Source: Macrococcoides bohemicum
Lineage (GTDB): Bacteria > Bacillota > Bacilli > Staphylococcales > Staphylococcaceae
Direction: 5' to 3' (one strand)
DNA length: 64,000 nt
NCBI RefSeq assembly: GCF_042658685.1
Contig: NZ_JBHSQY010000029.1
Made by a program: the position numbers and the translations under genes. The notes below the pieces were generated by a model that saw only the letters and a list, made by a program, of their open reading frames with translations, was not told where the DNA came from and searched no databases. Positions 9,197 through 17,638 of the stretch are shown here, in pieces (the stretch's first letter is position 1; each line of letters starts with the position of its first letter).

Positions 9197-9199
9197 TAG

Positions 9200-9277
9200 T
9201 TATTCTGCTTTCTTATCACTTCGTAAAAGTAGCACAATTAATCCAGCTATAAACGACAAAATAAATTTCCTGATCAT
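9200..9277 (-). CDS. 25-aa putative membrane peptide in the yeiH-like operon
   Basis: ATG at 9277 follows a good GGTAGGAG ribosome binding site seven bases away and encodes 25 residues: a basic start (MIRK), one hydrophobic segment (FILSFIAGLIVLLL) and a charged end (RSDKKAE). It starts 10 bp after the exporter stop and ends 3 bp before the operon terminator, so it is the last gene of that transcript. I do not recognise a family. It could be a small subunit or regulator of the exporter (inference from position), or a toxin-like peptide. Confidence 0.6.
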   Translation of the reverse strand: MIRKFILSFIAGLIVLLLRSDKKAE

Positions 9278-9287
9278 CTCAACACTC

Positions 9288-10259
9288 CTACCAAATGTGT
9301 AATAGCCATTGCATTATTAGACTTATACAGGCCACAACAAACCATACACTTGCACCTAATAATACCGGCTTTATTCCGATTGTTCTAAATTGTCTGATAC
9401 TCACCGATAACCCGATGCCTGCCATCGCAATACTGATCATAAAGGTTGATAGCATTTTTATATACGAAATTATTGCTTCAGGCAAATTAATAATTGAAGT
9501 CACTACACTTGCCAGAAAGAAATATAGAATAAACCACGGGAATACTTTTTTAATACTAAATGCTTTCTTCTCGCTTTTCTTAAGTTGTATCATTACTAGT
9601 ATGAGACAGACCGGTATAATCATCAGCGCTCTAACAAGTTTAACGATTGTTGCGGTGTCCCCGGCTGTTTCAGAATAGGCATATCCAGCTGCAACGACGC
9701 TGCTCGTATCATTAATCGCTGTGCCCGCAAAATGACCGAATCCAATATCACTTAAGCCAATTGTATGTCCAATAACCGGGAAGATGAACACCGCAATAAT
9801 ATTAAATAGAAAGATCGTCGATAATGAAAATGCCACTTCATCTTCTTTTGCATCCACAATCGGACTTGCTGCTGCGATTGCAGAGCCACCACAAATGGCT
9901 GTCCCCACACCGATTAATGTTCTAATATTTTCTCCGATGTTCATAACTTTCCCTAACCATATGCTCGTGAGTAACGCTGCTGTTATCGTCGTTAATGTAA
10001 TAGGTAATGATGATAATCCCATTTCTATCACCACTCTTAAATTAAGCGTAAATCCCATTACAATGATGGCATACTGTAATATTTTCTTGGAAGCGAATTT
10101 AATACCTGGTTGATATTTATCAGGTAGCTTTATTGCATTGCTGATGATGATGCCAAGAATAATACTAAAGATAATACCACCGATAATCGGAAACAATTGT
10201 CCGAGTAGTGTCGCAATGACTGCGATGATACTACATAAGATAACTCCATGCCTTTTCAT
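9288..10259 (-). CDS. YeiH/UPF0324 family membrane protein (putative sulfate exporter family)
   Basis: A 323-residue integral membrane protein with about ten hydrophobic segments. Family signatures include GVGTAICGGSAIAAASP and FGHFAGTAINDTSSVVAAG, characteristic of the YeiH/UPF0324 group often annotated as putative sulfate exporters. Its ATG overlaps the stop of the upstream XRE-cupin regulator gene by four bases (ATGA), showing translational coupling. Substrate is unproven; the family is linked to export of sulfur compounds or sulfonates. The regulator upstream probably controls expression in response to a small-molecule ligand of its cupin domain. Confidence 0.85.
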   Translation of the reverse strand: MKRHGVILCSIIAVIATLLGQLFPIIGGIIFSIILGIIISNAIKLPDKYQPGIKFASKKILQYAIIVMGFTLNLRVVIEMGLSSLPITLTTITAALLTSIWLGKVMNIGENIRTLIGVGTAICGGSAIAAASPIVDAKEDEVAFSLSTIFLFNIIAVFIFPVIGHTIGLSDIGFGHFAGTAINDTSSVVAAGYAYSETAGDTATIVKLVRALMIIPVCLILVMIQLKKSEKKAFSIKKVFPWFILYFFLASVVTSIINLPEAIISYIKMLSTFMISIAMAGIGLSVSIRQFRTIGIKPVLLGASVWFVVACISLIMQWLLHIW

Positions 10260-10819
10260 AGCATTTGCTCCGAATAATAAATAGTCATTGTACCACGAAC
10301 AATACCATCACCAATATTGGTATACACATGAGGGACATCCGCATCAAAGCGAATCGACATGTCACTTCCAATTTGATAATCTTCATTCTGTACTTTCAGA
10401 TTGAGCATGCCATCATAGATCATAATATATTCTTCAGCACCGGGTTGATGGGCTTCTGCTGCGAATACCCCACCTGGCTCAATTTCAAACTGATACATTT
10501 CAAATGGGTGTCCGCTTTCAAATGGATAGAACGGGTATAAACGATATCTTCCATCATCTCCGGTCATCTCCATTAATCCTGACTTTTTCTTTATATCTAC
10601 TTTTTGATTAGGAGACTTGATTAATGATGTGAAACTTATCTTCAAGCCATTCGCTATTTTCCACACCGTCGTAATTGATGGGATAGAATCTCCTCGCTCA
10701 ATTTGCGAAAGCATTGTCTTTGAAACTCCTGTACGTCGCGATACATTATCTAAAGTTAACCCATTATCAGTCCGATACATCTTTAAGTTATGCGCAACAA
10801 TATCATGTATTTCTTTCAT
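10256..10819 (-). CDS. XRE-family regulator with C-terminal cupin domain
   Basis: A 187-residue regulator. Residues 1-65 carry an XRE helix-turn-helix (LDNVSRRTGVSKTMLSQIERGDSIPS), and about 110-180 a cupin barrel (GGVFAAEAHQPGAEEYIMIYDG, then DADVPHVYTN). The ATG at 10819 is chosen because AGGTG lies six bases upstream; an open frame extends 36 codons further but without a supported start. It overlaps the exporter gene by four bases. Known members are ligand-responsive repressors that control the gene they precede, so control of the exporter operon is likely. It is transcribed divergently from nuc, about 130 bp away. Confidence 0.85.
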   Translation of the reverse strand: MKEIHDIVAHNLKMYRTDNGLTLDNVSRRTGVSKTMLSQIERGDSIPSITTVWKIANGLKISFTSLIKSPNQKVDIKKKSGLMEMTGDDGRYRLYPFYPFESGHPFEMYQFEIEPGGVFAAEAHQPGAEEYIMIYDGMLNLKVQNEDYQIGSDMSIRFDADVPHVYTNIGDGIVRGTMTIYYSEQML

Positions 10820-10890
10820 CACCTTCACCTGCTTTACTTTGTTACATTCATTATAACGAACAAGTATTACTTGATAAAGCACTAGCTCAT

Positions 10891-10919
10891 TTGAAACAGA
10901 ACATACGTTTGTGTATAAT
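10891..10919 (+). promoter_or_regulatory. Probable sigma-A promoter of nuc
   Basis: TTGAAA at 10891-10896 and TATAAT at 10914-10919 are separated by exactly 17 bp, a near-consensus housekeeping promoter. The nuc start codon follows 31 bp downstream. Confidence 0.8.
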
Positions 10920-10950
10920 AGAAACATCTTTTAAAAAATGAGGGTTTATT

Positions 10951-11565
10951 TTGATATTATCTGCTTTATCTTTAACAATAAATTTGAGCATGTTTCAAAC
11001 AGACATGCCTAAGATTGATGCAAAATTTGATCGCGCTATTGACGGCGATACTATTTCTGTAAAAGTAAATAACAGAAAAAAGACAGTAAGATTACTACTT
11101 GTTGATACGCCTGAATCTAAAAAGCCTAACACACCAGTTCAACCGTATGCGATTGAAGCGGCACGCTTTACAGAATCTATTGTAAAAACATGTGATTTAA
11201 AGATTCAGTATGACACGAAAGGTAAGAAAGACCGTTACGGCAGAGATTTAGTTTATCTATATTGTGGCAATACGATGATTAATGAACTACTCGTTCAGCA
11301 AGGTTATGCACGTGTTGGTTATGTTTATCAGCAAAAGGATTATCTAGACAGATTGTTACAAGCCGAAAAAAAGGCGAAACAGCAAGGTTTGAAGATCTGG
11401 TCGATTAAAGGTTATGTCAATACAGACGGAGAAGGCTTTAATAGTACAGCTGAAGCACGCAAAGCTGAAACTGATATCGGTCTTCAAATACGCGAAGCAC
11501 TGCATCGAATATTAGATGCTGCAATCGATGGTTTGATTAAAGGCATAAAAGATTTATTTAAATAG
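10951..11565 (+). CDS. nuc: Thermonuclease (staphylococcal nuclease family)
   Basis: A 204-residue calcium-dependent nuclease of the SNase family, which hydrolyses DNA and RNA to 3'-phosphomononucleotides. The catalytic set is visible: DGDT, then VRLLLVDTPES (Arg, Asp and Glu of the active site) and KKDRYGR (second Arg). TTG at 10951 is used because GAGGG lies six bases upstream; the ATG at 10938 is out of frame. The N-terminus is weakly hydrophobic (ILSALSLTINLSMF), so export or membrane association is possible but the signal is atypical. After residue 150 a C-terminal extension contains an amphipathic helix (GLIKGIKDLFK) not found in classical Nuc. A convergent terminator separates it from sle1. 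Confidence 0.9.
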   Translation: MILSALSLTINLSMFQTDMPKIDAKFDRAIDGDTISVKVNNRKKTVRLLLVDTPESKKPNTPVQPYAIEAARFTESIVKTCDLKIQYDTKGKKDRYGRDLVYLYCGNTMINELLVQQGYARVGYVYQQKDYLDRLLQAEKKAKQQGLKIWSIKGYVNTDGEGFNSTAEARKAETDIGLQIREALHRILDAAIDGLIKGIKDLFK

Positions 11566-11571
11566 ACATAA

Positions 11572-11605
11572 TTAAAGAGGAGAGACAATTGTCTCTCCTC
11601 TTTAA
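11572..11605. terminator. Bidirectional terminator between nuc and sle1
   Basis: A perfect palindrome built on AAAGAGGAGAGACAATTG and its complement, with T tracts on both strands, lies between the convergent nuc and sle1 stops. Confidence 0.9.
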
Positions 11606-12648
11606 TGTATAAATTGATATCTGCTCATTTGAGATAATGTAAGTGTTCTATAGCCCACAACACCTGAAGGCGTCAAATAATTCGTTTCTGAAACCATAAT
11701 AGTTCCATCTGCATTTACACGTTCAACGAATGCAACGTGACCATATGGACCATCAGTAGTTGTTGCAATTGAACCAACTGCCGGAGTGTTGTTTACTGTG
11801 TAACCATCTTTGCGCGCACCACTTGCCCAATTGTAGGCATGCCACCAATATGTTGAAATACCTTTTCCGATTGCAGCACGTTTGTTAAATACATGCCATG
11901 TACATTGACCGTAGTCATACAAATTAGCATGTGCAAATACCGGTGTTGTTGTGACTACTGGTGTTGTTACAACTTTAGCAGGTGCTTTTTGCACGTGGCT
12001 TGTCGGAATAGTAGCGGCAACTGCATTCCCACTAACGATTAATCTTTGATTTGAGTAGATGATATTTGATGAAAGATTATTCCATTGTTTAATACTCTGG
12101 ATTGAAACACCGTATCGGCTGGCAATCTTCGCTAAATAATCACCACGTTGCACTATATGTACTTTTGCACCAGTTGTGCCTGAATTTGTAGATGTCGTTG
12201 TCACACGAATAGTTGTACTTCCTGCCCCTTTTACTTTTAATTTCTGATTCGGGAATATTAAATAACCAGATAAATTATTTAATTTCATAATCTGTGCTAC
12301 AGATGTATTGTATTTTGCTGCAATGATCGATAAACTCTCACCCGATTGAACTACATGTATATTACCCGTGCTTGTACCATTTTGTGGACGGCTCACATTT
12401 GTCGTTGAAGTTTTCGTATTTGTTCGTGTTACTTCACCCGATACCTTTAAAGTTTGGTTAGGAAAAATCAAATTTGATGATAATTGATTTAACGACTTTA
12501 ACTGATTAATCGAAGTATTATATTGGTTGGCGATAGACCATAATGAGTCACCAGGTTGTACTTTATGTTCTGCTGCTTCTGCTTGATGTGAATAAGTAGC
12601 AACCGCAGCTGATGCAGTTGTAACCGCGAAAATTAATTTCTTTTTCAA
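11602..12648 (-). CDS. sle1: Sle1-type autolysin: three LysM repeats and a CHAP amidase domain
   Basis: A 348-residue secreted peptidoglycan hydrolase. Signal peptide about 1-26 (LKKKLIFAVTTASAAV, cleavage near QAEAA). Three LysM modules follow (HKVQPGDSLWSIANQYNTS; HVVQSGESLSIIAAKYNTS; HIVQRGDYLAKIASRYGVS), each ending in a LIFPNQ/IIYSNQ block, then a C-terminal CHAP domain with catalytic Cys in YGQCTWHVFNKRA and His in GPYGHVAFVERV. This is the layout of staphylococcal Sle1/Aaa, the N-acetylmuramoyl-L-alanine amidase used in daughter-cell separation. A TTG at 12648 eight bases after AGGAGG is the start; the earlier TTG at 12678 lacks a binding site. Sle1 is a WalKR target in S. aureus, and a WalR-like box lies about 350 bp upstream. 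Confidence 0.93.
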   Translation of the reverse strand: MKKKLIFAVTTASAAVATYSHQAEAAEHKVQPGDSLWSIANQYNTSINQLKSLNQLSSNLIFPNQTLKVSGEVTRTNTKTSTTNVSRPQNGTSTGNIHVVQSGESLSIIAAKYNTSVAQIMKLNNLSGYLIFPNQKLKVKGAGSTTIRVTTTSTNSGTTGAKVHIVQRGDYLAKIASRYGVSIQSIKQWNNLSSNIIYSNQRLIVSGNAVAATIPTSHVQKAPAKVVTTPVVTTTPVFAHANLYDYGQCTWHVFNKRAAIGKGISTYWWHAYNWASGARKDGYTVNNTPAVGSIATTTDGPYGHVAFVERVNADGTIMVSETNYLTPSGVVGYRTLTLSQMSRYQFIH

Positions 12649-13154
12649 ATTTTGTTCCTCCTTGACAAACTTTTTCAATAAATTTATTATTGCATATTTA
12701 TAGTGCTTTCGACATTACAGTTTTCTTTCAAATGATTATTAAGTAATAAGTAATAATTTTTATTTGAAATACGAACACTTTTTGAACAAAGTTGTGTTCA
12801 ATTGAATTATACCAATACTTCCAAGTGTTCGGTAATGCATTGATATAAAAATTCTTTTTATTAGTTTCGACAATTTTTATATTTCACTTAACAATTAAAG
12901 ATTGGTTTGCCATTTCAATAAAACACTGATATATCAACGTTTGAAAGCGCTTTAAAACACTTAATTAATTAAATAATATATTCAGTTTTACATTGTAACA
13001 TAACTGTAACAAATCGCTGTAAATTTAGAATTTTCAGTAAATTAATCATTGATATCGACAAATTTTTATTTATTTTTTACGAATAGTCTAAAATCATATA
13101 ATGATTAATTATATGTTAGAATAAAATAAAAACACATACTAAAGGAATGATCAG
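12649..13154. other. AT-rich divergent intergenic region of sle1 and trhA-like gene
   Basis: About 500 bp without a plausible gene. It must hold both divergent promoters. Apart from the WalR-like box, it shows only AT-rich sequence with short palindromes (for example TTAATTAATTAA near 12962). The long 5' leader of sle1 may be regulatory, but no known riboswitch was recognised. Confidence 0.6.
12994..13010 (+). promoter_or_regulatory. WalR (YycF)-type binding site
   Basis: TGTAAC-ATAAC-TGTAAC is a perfect match to the WalR consensus TGT(A/T)A(A/T/C)-N5-TGT(A/T)A(A/T/C). It lies between the divergent sle1 and TrhA-like genes. Since sle1 homologues are known WalKR-regulon members, control of sle1 is the likely purpose, although the box is 346 bp from its start codon. 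Confidence 0.65.
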
Positions 13155-13823
13155 ATGAAACCGGAAGCACCTAACTATAATTTCAGAGATATAAAAGAAT
13201 TGAAATTCGGTGAAGAAGTAGGCAACTCGGTATCTCATGGTGTGCCCGCTTTGCTTATCTTACTCACCCTTCCTTATTTTTCCATCAAGACATATATCGA
13301 ACATGGTACAACATTTGCCTTTGGTATCAGTGTATTTTTAATCAGCATCTTTCTTATGTTCTTATCATCAGCGATTTACCATCTTATGCCTCCGAAGTCG
13401 ATTCATAAATACGTGATGCGCATTATCGACCATTCTTTAATTTATATCGCTATTGCGGGGACTTATACTCCTGTGGCTTTAAGTCTAGTGGGTGGTAAGT
13501 TAGGTATCAGTATCATGATTATCGAATGGGTTATTACGATTGCAGGTATCGTTTATAAATCGACCGCAAAACATGTTAATCCTAAAATCAGTCTTGCAAT
13601 CTATCTGATTATGGGATGGTTAGGTATCCTCCTATTTCCGGCGCTCGTTACTAAAGCGAGCTGGTTGTTTATTACCTTTATCGTTTTAGGTGGTGTGATG
13701 TATAGTGTTGGATCATGGTTCTATGCACAAAAACATCGTCATTACTTCCATATGATCTGGCATTTCTTTATCTTTGCCGGTGCACTTTGTCACTTCGTCG
13801 CATTACTATATTTTATCCAGTAA
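13155..13823 (+). CDS. TrhA/hemolysin III family (PAQR-type) membrane protein
   Basis: A 222-residue protein with seven predicted membrane segments. PAQR/hemolysin III signatures: GNSVSHG near 30, SSAIYHL near 75, RIIDHSLIYIAIAGTYTP near 95, and C-terminal WHFFIFAGALCHFVALLYF. The conserved Ser, Asp and His residues form the putative metal site of the superfamily. Despite the historical name, members such as B. subtilis YplQ/TrhA influence membrane lipid homeostasis. AAAGGA upstream of ATG at 13155 supports the start. Single gene ending in a strong bidirectional terminator. Confidence 0.88.
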   Translation: MKPEAPNYNFRDIKELKFGEEVGNSVSHGVPALLILLTLPYFSIKTYIEHGTTFAFGISVFLISIFLMFLSSAIYHLMPPKSIHKYVMRIIDHSLIYIAIAGTYTPVALSLVGGKLGISIMIIEWVITIAGIVYKSTAKHVNPKISLAIYLIMGWLGILLFPALVTKASWLFITFIVLGGVMYSVGSWFYAQKHRHYFHMIWHFFIFAGALCHFVALLYFIQ

Positions 13824-13838
13824 AATAAATCACAAATT

Positions 13839-13870
13839 AAAAAACGTCAGATTAATTTCTGACGTTTTTT
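13839..13870. terminator. Bidirectional terminator
   Basis: AAAAAACGTCAG and CTGACGTTTTTT form a 12-bp stem between two convergent genes (TrhA-like and lipoprotein). Confidence 0.92.
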
Positions 13871-13888
13871 GTATCTATAAAATATAAT

Positions 13889-15028
13889 TTATTCTGCGAT
13901 TATTTTCCCGTTTTGAATATATACTTTATATGTTTGTAATAGTTCTTTCGACTGAATATCTATCGCTTTAACTTTATAGTACTTTCCACCTAAATCTTCC
14001 TGAATATCTTTACCGTTTATCGGTTCACCACCAACAATTGCGATATCCATTTCAGAATAATAATCTTCTACCTTTTTGCGGTATTTATCGGATGCCATTT
14101 GAACAGCTTGAGGTAAACTTTTCACCTTTACTTGAGAAGCGACCGGCTGATCTTTTAACTGATAAGCTGCTTTAATTGTACAAGTAATACATCCATTGTC
14201 CGCTGCTTGAGGTAAATTACCTGCACTCACCATTGTGTTGTATACATTACGTAATTGTGTATCACTAACACCTTCACAACTTGATTGCAATCTTGTTTGA
14301 ATACATGTCGTTGCATCACCTTTCGCTTGTTGTGTTGGCTGTTTTGGTTGAACCGAAGAAGTTTTCGGTGTAGCTGGAGCGTTATCTTGTACATCAAATA
14401 TTGCTTTATCGTTAAAATCATATAGCTCCATTTTTTTCGTTTGTTTATTATAGTAGAAGTCAAACACTGTTATCACGCGTTTCAATTGTCCACCTGTGGC
14501 ATTTGATGATAGCGTACGAGTAACAATAGCATGCGTATATCTATTTCTAACATCAATTTGATCTATGCTCTGAGCGGTAATACGATAGTTATCAAAACTT
14601 CCTGTTGGTAATTTCGCTAATATATATTCTTCAGCTTTAGAGTTAGATTTTATAAAGGGACGAATCATACTATAATTACGTTGATTAAATGCATTCGGCA
14701 TTGCATTTAAATAATCGGTCATCGTTTGGTGCGTCAGCTGTTTTAAGTTCACTGCCGTTTCGTTTGTATTCGTCACTTTAGCTTTAGTAGATTTTTTTGT
14801 TTGTTTTATTTTTTTCTTTGATTGTGCTTCTTTCTTCTTATCTTTATCAGACTGCGCTTCACTTGATGGTTGCTCTGTTGTTGCTTCAGGGCTGTCTGAC
14901 TTCACTTTTGATGTTTCAGTAGATTTCGTTTCTTCTTTGTTTTGTTGTGCATCATTACATGCCGCAAGCACAAAGGACAACATTACCGCAAATATTAATT
15001 TATATATACGCACGACTACACCATCCAT
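13889..15028 (-). CDS. Lipoprotein with Lys/Ser-rich linker and possible TcaA-like C-terminal domains
   Basis: A 379-residue exported protein. Residues 8-24 form a lipoprotein signal ending in lipobox LAAC (Cys24). A highly charged Lys/Ser/Thr/Glu-rich linker spans about 28-92. Residues about 95-210 (TMTDYLNAMPNAFNQRNYS) look like an NTF2-like module of the kind found in TcaA and related staphylococcal surface proteins. About 225-379 contain four Cys residues (TTCIQTRLQSSC and NGCITCTI) that could form disulfides or bind metal. AAAGGA nine bases before ATG supports the start. Specific function unknown; outer-membrane-face attachment is inferred from the lipobox. Confidence 0.6.
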   Translation of the reverse strand: MDGVVVRIYKLIFAVMLSFVLAACNDAQQNKEETKSTETSKVKSDSPEATTEQPSSEAQSDKDKKKEAQSKKKIKQTKKSTKAKVTNTNETAVNLKQLTHQTMTDYLNAMPNAFNQRNYSMIRPFIKSNSKAEEYILAKLPTGSFDNYRITAQSIDQIDVRNRYTHAIVTRTLSSNATGGQLKRVITVFDFYYNKQTKKMELYDFNDKAIFDVQDNAPATPKTSSVQPKQPTQQAKGDATTCIQTRLQSSCEGVSDTQLRNVYNTMVSAGNLPQAADNGCITCTIKAAYQLKDQPVASQVKVKSLPQAVQMASDKYRKKVEDYYSEMDIAIVGGEPINGKDIQEDLGGKYYKVKAIDIQSKELLQTYKVYIQNGKIIAE

Positions 15029-15129
15029 TCAGTTATTTTCCTTTATTTTACCATAGAAGTGTATGAATACTCTAAAAAGCAATCTATCTTCGCGAAAATT
15101 TCTTTCATGCTTTCAGATATAATATTAAA

Positions 15130-15151
15130 CCCCTACAACTATTTGTAGGGG
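15130..15151. terminator. Hairpin terminator downstream of the 15.2-kb remnant
   Basis: CCCCTACAA pairs with TTGTAGGGG around a short loop. On the minus strand it is followed by TTTAATATT, so it would terminate transcription leaving the remnant at 15158. Confidence 0.7.
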
Positions 15152-15157
15152 CATCAC

Positions 15158-15442
15158 TTATTTTAATTTTTCAACATATTCTACTTCTTTTTTATTTGTT
15201 GATAAATGAAATGCAAGAACATCCTGATACAACATGTACGGAGGGATAATTACCATATCCTTTGCTGTTTCAGCACCTGTGCTCTTATCGTCTAACTGTT
15301 TATTAAAATTGATACCAGCATTGCCGAAGATATAATATTTCTTTTGGTTAATCGTTGTATGATCTGAGAAGTCTCCCCACTTATCCTTAATCACCCGGAA
15401 ACTCATTTGTTCAGAAATACCGCCAGCAAATCGATTATTATG
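15158..15442 (-). pseudogene. Truncated gene of unknown family (C-terminal fragment)
   Basis: The open frame continues 12 codons upstream of its only ATG (15406) with protein-like sequence (NNRFAGGISEQ) and reaches a stop without another start or any ribosome binding site. This pattern suggests the 3' end of a longer gene whose beginning was deleted. The remaining 94 residues (SFRVIKDKWGDFSD, KYYIFGNAGINFN) show no motif I recognise. It could still be a short gene starting at 15406, but nothing supports its translation. Confidence 0.45.
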
Positions 15443-15445
15443 TTA

Positions 15446-15740
15446 TCCTCTTTATTGTATGTTATGTCAAATGAATTTGAAATATTTATTTTACAATATT
15501 ATCTATATGAAATAAAATTAACTATTATTTTCACATTATGATAAATTTAATTTAAATTAATTTTATAAATCGTATAAAGTAATTAATTCATTAAGTTTTC
15601 AATATTTGTTACCCACCACTTGATTTCAATCATGCAATTTAATAGTAAATAGAAATTAATTATTATTTTTTTTTGTAATTTATTATTGTATTATTCAAAC
15701 AATGAACGTGATATATTTAATTTAATATAAAGGGGGGATA
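15446..15740. other. Very AT-rich intergenic stretch, nothing recognised
   Basis: Roughly 300 bp of A/T runs between the truncated fragment and the 92-aa gene. I see no gene, RNA or clear operator; it presumably includes the promoter of the downstream gene. Confidence 0.5.
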
Positions 15741-15744
15741 CATC

Positions 15745-16023
15745 TTGAACGCACTAAACAACTATGAAATCTTCGATCGTTTCAATCACAGATGGACATG
15801 TTCTATTTACCAGAATGACATGTATCATGAGGCCCCTACATTTATGCGTCTCCGTTGTAGAAAACTCAATTATGATCGTATTATGGAAACAAATAATGAT
15901 GAATTGACATTATTACGTCTTCTACGCTATATTACCCTTTATTTGGATGAGCTACAATATATTAGTCATAATGTATATAAGTTATCAGATGTATCGCCTT
16001 TTCCAAAAGATCAGCTATTATAA
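15745..16023 (+). CDS. Hypothetical 92-aa protein
   Basis: TTG at 15745 follows a very strong AAGGGGGG ribosome binding site. The product is a small soluble protein rich in Tyr, Asn and Leu (start NALNNYEIFDRFNHRWTC, middle LTLLRLLRYITLYLDEL predicted helical). No family was recognised. The gene stands alone, with its own terminator immediately downstream, and has normal-looking codon use, so I believe it is expressed. Function unknown. Confidence 0.6.
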   Translation: MNALNNYEIFDRFNHRWTCSIYQNDMYHEAPTFMRLRCRKLNYDRIMETNNDELTLLRLLRYITLYLDELQYISHNVYKLSDVSPFPKDQLL

Positions 16024-16031
16024 TTATCTAT

Positions 16032-16066
16032 AAAAACCGTGTACAGCAATTGCTGCACACGGTTTT
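16032..16066. terminator. Bidirectional terminator
   Basis: AAAACCGTGTACAGCA pairs with TGCTGCACACGGTTTT (one mismatch) between convergent genes; it overlaps the stop codon of the zinc exporter gene by two bases. Confidence 0.9.
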
Positions 16067-17021
16067 ATTCGTGATATTTAACCTCTTCAAAATATGCATT
16101 GTTCGGATTATTTTTCTCCAGATGTTCGATTTGAAGGGTTGAGTGCTTTAAATTGTATTTATCAGCTAAAATTGTTGAGAGTTCATCGATGACCTGGTAA
16201 TTCTTATCATCTGTTGAAGGTTCAACAACAACGTGCGCTGTAATTGATGGATGATCAGTTGTAATTGACCATAGATGGAATTCATGCACATCAACAACTG
16301 CCGGATGATTTTTCATCGTCTGAATAATTTCATCAGTATCTAATCCATCTGGCACACGCTCCATTAAAATCCCCCAAGTATTTTTACAAATCTTATATCC
16401 TCCACGGAAAATGATAATTGAAATGATGATACTTAAAATTGGGTCAATTAAAGTCCAGTGTGTGAAGTAGATGATGATCACTGCAACAATAACACCCACT
16501 GAGTTTAATAAATCTCCGATAAAATGCCAAAGTGCACTTTGAACATTTATATTGTCTTCACCTTTTATTGAACGGGTTAAGATGATTGTTAAGATAATAT
16601 TGACGATAAGTCCGATTGTAGAGATAATCAGCATTAATTTAACATCAACTGTTTGCGGATGTAAAATACGCATAATCCCTTCGTATGTGATACCTAATGC
16701 AATGACGATAAGTGCTAAGCCGTTAAGTAATGCTGCTAATATTTCTAAACGTAAATATCCGAATGTATATTTAGCTGTTGGTGCTTTTGATGCAAAATAA
16801 ATAGCAAGCATCGATAATCCTAATGCTAATACGTCACTCATCATATGCATTGAGTCAGATAGTAATGCAAGTGAGTTAGATAATATCCCCCCGACAATTT
16901 CTACAATCGTAAAGAATAATGTGATGTAAAGTGATGCCCATAGTGTGCGTTTAGAGCCTTGCTGATGTTTTAAATGTTCAACGTGATGAAAGTATGTTGG
17001 ACTTTCTAATTGTTTTCTCAT
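16065..17021 (-). CDS. Cation diffusion facilitator (CzcD/ZitB-like zinc exporter)
   Basis: A 318-residue CDF-family antiporter with six membrane segments. Metal-site residues are visible in helix 2 (LLSDSMHMMSDVLALG, the HxxxD pattern) and helix 5 (HFIGDLLNSVGV). A His-rich cytoplasmic end (HEFHLWSITTDHPSITAHVVV) matches the CDF C-terminal domain. Members export Zn(II), sometimes Co(II) or Cd(II), in exchange for protons. GGGGG supports ATG at 17021. Lies 12 bp after the DinB-like gene and is co-transcribed with it. Confidence 0.92.
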   Translation of the reverse strand: MRKQLESPTYFHHVEHLKHQQGSKRTLWASLYITLFFTIVEIVGGILSNSLALLSDSMHMMSDVLALGLSMLAIYFASKAPTAKYTFGYLRLEILAALLNGLALIVIALGITYEGIMRILHPQTVDVKLMLIISTIGLIVNIILTIILTRSIKGEDNINVQSALWHFIGDLLNSVGVIVAVIIIYFTHWTLIDPILSIIISIIIFRGGYKICKNTWGILMERVPDGLDTDEIIQTMKNHPAVVDVHEFHLWSITTDHPSITAHVVVEPSTDDKNYQVIDELSTILADKYNLKHSTLQIEHLEKNNPNNAYFEEVKYHE

Positions 17022-17033
17022 AAAATTTACCCC

Positions 17034-17534
17034 CTAGTCTTTGTTCATTATAAGCTGATGCATCGTTTTAAGCTGCCCGAGATGAAGCGTCATATGGTTG
17101 GCAGCAAATTCGATATCGTCATTCTTAATATATAGTTCGTCACGATCGCAAATCCCACCTAATAGACGTTTCGTCTGAAGTGGAAGCAATAACTTCAATG
17201 TATCAAACGAAGGAATATCTTCATCAAAGTCATCAGGGCTCGTTCCCGATTTAAAATATTTTGCTAATCCAGCAATTTCAGTATTAGCAGCGTTCGGTAT
17301 TAAACGATATTCATTTTCTACAATGACATGCCCAACCATCCAGTAAATATTATTTGGCAGTCCGTCGATTGTCGTCTTCGCTTCAACTTCTGTAATCGGC
17401 TTAATCAGTTCAGTGATTTGCTGTTCGTGATGCACATATTCCTCACCTGCAGTACCACGTACGCGATCATCAACCCCTAGAACAGTTAACATATCGTTTG
17501 TCTTTTCCTGTTTCCTCCTAAATATATTAAACAT
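17034..17534 (-). CDS. DinB-superfamily protein, putative metal-dependent enzyme
   Basis: A 166-residue protein with the DinB/YfiT-like four-helix-bundle pattern: His residues that could form a metal triad lie in YVHHEQQI (about 34), MVGHVIVENEYRL (about 70) and NHMTLHLGQL (about 150). Members often bind Ni or Zn and some are thiol-dependent S-transferases (bacillithiol transferases). That link is of interest because bshB2 lies in the same window, but there is no direct evidence here. AGGAGAACG supports ATG at 17534. First gene of a two-gene operon with the zinc exporter. Confidence 0.7.
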   Translation of the reverse strand: MFNIFRRKQEKTNDMLTVLGVDDRVRGTAGEEYVHHEQQITELIKPITEVEAKTTIDGLPNNIYWMVGHVIVENEYRLIPNAANTEIAGLAKYFKSGTSPDDFDEDIPSFDTLKLLLPLQTKRLLGGICDRDELYIKNDDIEFAANHMTLHLGQLKTMHQLIMNKD

Positions 17535-17638
17535 TATCGTTCTCCTATGCAGTTTTTATATAGTGTATCAAGTAAAAATGTATTGTGCTACATTATTGTA
17601 CTGATAACGATTATTAGTAATTAAGTATATAAAAACGA

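Noticed and set aside
9295..10113. Two long plus-strand open frames opposite the YeiH-like gene
   Set aside because: They are shadows of a membrane protein with clear family motifs on the minus strand.
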